13,487 nt of DNA, from the NCBI GenBank assembly GCA_027328825.1, contig DAHWTK010000044.1:1-13487 (forward strand), in the 5' to 3' direction. The notes under the pieces were generated by a model. That model did not search any database. It was not told where the DNA came from and was given only the letters and a program-made list of their open reading frames with translations. This DNA comes from Nitrospirota bacterium. Lineage in GTDB: Bacteria; Nitrospirota; JACRHJ01. Of this stretch, positions 12,357 through 13,487 are shown one piece after another; positions within the stretch are counted from its first letter, which is position 1, and the number at the start of each line of letters is the position of its first letter. A program made the position numbers and the translations under genes.

Positions 12357-13487
12357 AGAAGCTGGGACTAACACACCTGGCAGTCAGGAACATCAGGAGG
12401 AAGCTTTTCCGCACAGTGTCCATAGTCCTCTCAGTCGCGGCGGTATCCGGGACACTTTTCTCCGCCACGCTTGTAATCTACAGCGTCAGGAGAAGCATCG
12501 CCGTCGGGGCCGGTCGGCTCGGGGCCGACGTGCTCGTCGTGCCGGCGAAGGACGAGTCCAAGGCGAAGGACGCGCTTATATCCGGCCAGCCGTCTGAATA
12601 CTACATGCCGAAGAAGGTGTTGGACGAGGTAAGGCAGGTTGAGGGCGTGGACAAGGCCACTCCGCAGGTGTTCATAAAATCTTCGCCGCTTTCGTGCTGC
12701 GGCGTATCGAACGTCCTTCTTATAGGTTTCGACCCGGCCACTGATTTCTCCGTTACGCCCTGGCTCACGGATTTCTCCGGAAAAAATTTCAACGACAACG
12801 ACATAATCGCCGGGAACGAGGTCCCGACCATGACCGGAAGGACGCTCAAGTTCTACGGCCAGGAATACAACGTCGTAGGCATCCTCGCCAGAACCGGAAT
12901 GAGATACCTCGACAACTCCGCTTTTATCACCCTTAACGCCGCATATAAAATGGCCGAGCAGTCCGGGAGCAAGGCGCTTAAAAAGGTGAACGTGACGCCG
13001 GACGAAATATCGACCGTCCTTGTGAAGGTGAAGGACGGCTACACGCCGCAGAGGGTGGCGGTAAAAATATCCTTCGCCGTTGACGGCGTCAAGGCCATAG
13101 CTTCGAGCGACGTCATATCCACGGTAAAGGACCAGCTCTCGAAGCTCTTCGCATACCTCCTGACAGTAGGCGGGATTGTCTGGGTCATGGCGCTTCTGCT
13201 TATCGGCGTGGTGTTTTCGATGATTGTGAACGAGCGCCAGAGGGAGATAGGTCTATTAAGGGCAATGGGCGCGACAAAGGGCTTTATGTTCCGCCTGTTG
13301 ATAACCGAGGCGGCCATGCTTACATCCGCAGGAGGCATCCTGGGTGTCGCGGGCGGCGGAATAATCGTGTATTCGTTCAAGAACCTGCTGGTTAAGGAAC
13401 TGAGCGTGCCATACCTCTGGCCTTCGCCCGGCCTCATAATAGCGCTTCTCGTCGGCTGCATAGTGGTTTCCACCATCACGGGCATCG
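12353..13487 (+). CDS. MacB/FtsX-like ABC transporter permease (3' end outside window)
   Basis: An open frame of 378 codons runs to the window edge without a stop. The first membrane helix is at about 20-43 (VSIVLSVAAVSGTLFSATLV). A large extracytoplasmic domain follows (about 45-260), containing SSPLSCCGVSNVLLIGFDP with adjacent C115 and C116. Then come the FtsX-type helices with the signature ERQREIGLLRAMGATKG before a Gly-rich helix. Such permeases work with a cytoplasmic ATPase, expected just downstream, in mechanotransmission or export rather than uptake. The CC pair appears typical of the subgroup paired with DUF4418. The TTG start at 12353 overlaps the DUF4418 stop, with GAGGT 6 nt upstream. 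Confidence 0.88.
   Translation, partial: MKKLGLTHLAVRNIRRKLFRTVSIVLSVAAVSGTLFSATLVIYSVRRSIAVGAGRLGADVLVVPAKDESKAKDALISGQPSEYYMPKKVLDEVRQVEGVDKATPQVFIKSSPLSCCGVSNVLLIGFDPATDFSVTPWLTDFSGKNFNDNDIIAGNEVPTMTGRTLKFYGQEYNVVGILARTGMRYLDNSAFITLNAAYKMAEQSGSKALKKVNVTPDEISTVLVKVKDGYTPQRVAVKISFAVDGVKAIASSDVISTVKDQLSKLFAYLLTVGGIVWVMALLLIGVVFSMIVNERQREIGLLRAMGATKGFMFRLLITEAAMLTSAGGILGVAGGGIIVYSFKNLLVKELSVPYLWPSPGLIIALLVGCIVVSTITGI

Noticed and set aside
12601..13485. Minus-strand open frames opposite the FtsX-like permease
   Set aside because: The plus-strand frame has clear FtsX signatures and continuous coding across both; the antisense products lack motifs.

Overview
The window looks like chromosomal DNA of a free-living, probably anaerobic, Gram-negative bacterium of moderate GC. 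Frequent Ile ATA and Arg AGG codons, sigma-54 promoters, a lipobox lipoprotein, a zinc-ribbon/RNase HI/rnpB gene order and selenium/sulfur transport genes suggest a deltaproteobacterial (Desulfobacterota) or Nitrospirota-like lineage. The lineage is an inference; no rRNA is present. Start codons are often TTG or GTG.

Region 1 (1-2900) is translation-related. A minus-strand tRNA-Gln(CUG) lies downstream of gltX (glutamyl-tRNA synthetase), separated by a gene-free stretch holding three consecutive inverted repeats. Divergent from gltX is a CAU-anticodon tRNA (elongator Met most likely) with its own promoter. It is followed after 15 nt by a NIF3/YbgI-type dinuclear metal protein and a hairpin terminator.

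Region 2 (2900-5000) is an RNA-metabolism cluster: a coiled-coil C4 zinc-ribbon protein, an RNase HI-family protein translationally coupled to it by a GTGA overlap, and rnpB (RNase P RNA). The rnpB gene is the most striking object here. It is about 552 nt long because the same C/G-rich palindromic repeat sits in three of its peripheral helices (assigned P3, P12 and P19). A fourth degenerate copy lies just past its 3' end. The catalytic core segments appear intact.

Region 3 (5040-11830) looks like a sulfur/selenium uptake and trafficking island. The leftward genes, in transcription order, are a PhnD-like substrate-binding lipoprotein, a TPR protein with a membrane anchor, a YedE-type putative selenium transporter, a SufS-like cysteine desulfurase-family enzyme and a DUF3343 putative Se/S carrier. 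The rightward genes are a YeeE/YedE (thiosulfate-transporter-type) permease and a secreted beta-propeller with one CxxCH motif. The two arms diverge from a 385-bp AT-rich region that carries a well-spaced sigma-54 (-24/-12) promoter facing each way. I infer that both arms are switched on together by an enhancer-binding protein encoded elsewhere. An internal sigma-70 promoter directly in front of the desulfurase may give a leaderless transcript.

Region 4 (11900-end) begins a membrane transport operon: a DUF4418 protein with Cys/Met-rich segments, coupled by a TTGA overlap to a MacB/FtsX-like ABC permease that runs off the window edge.
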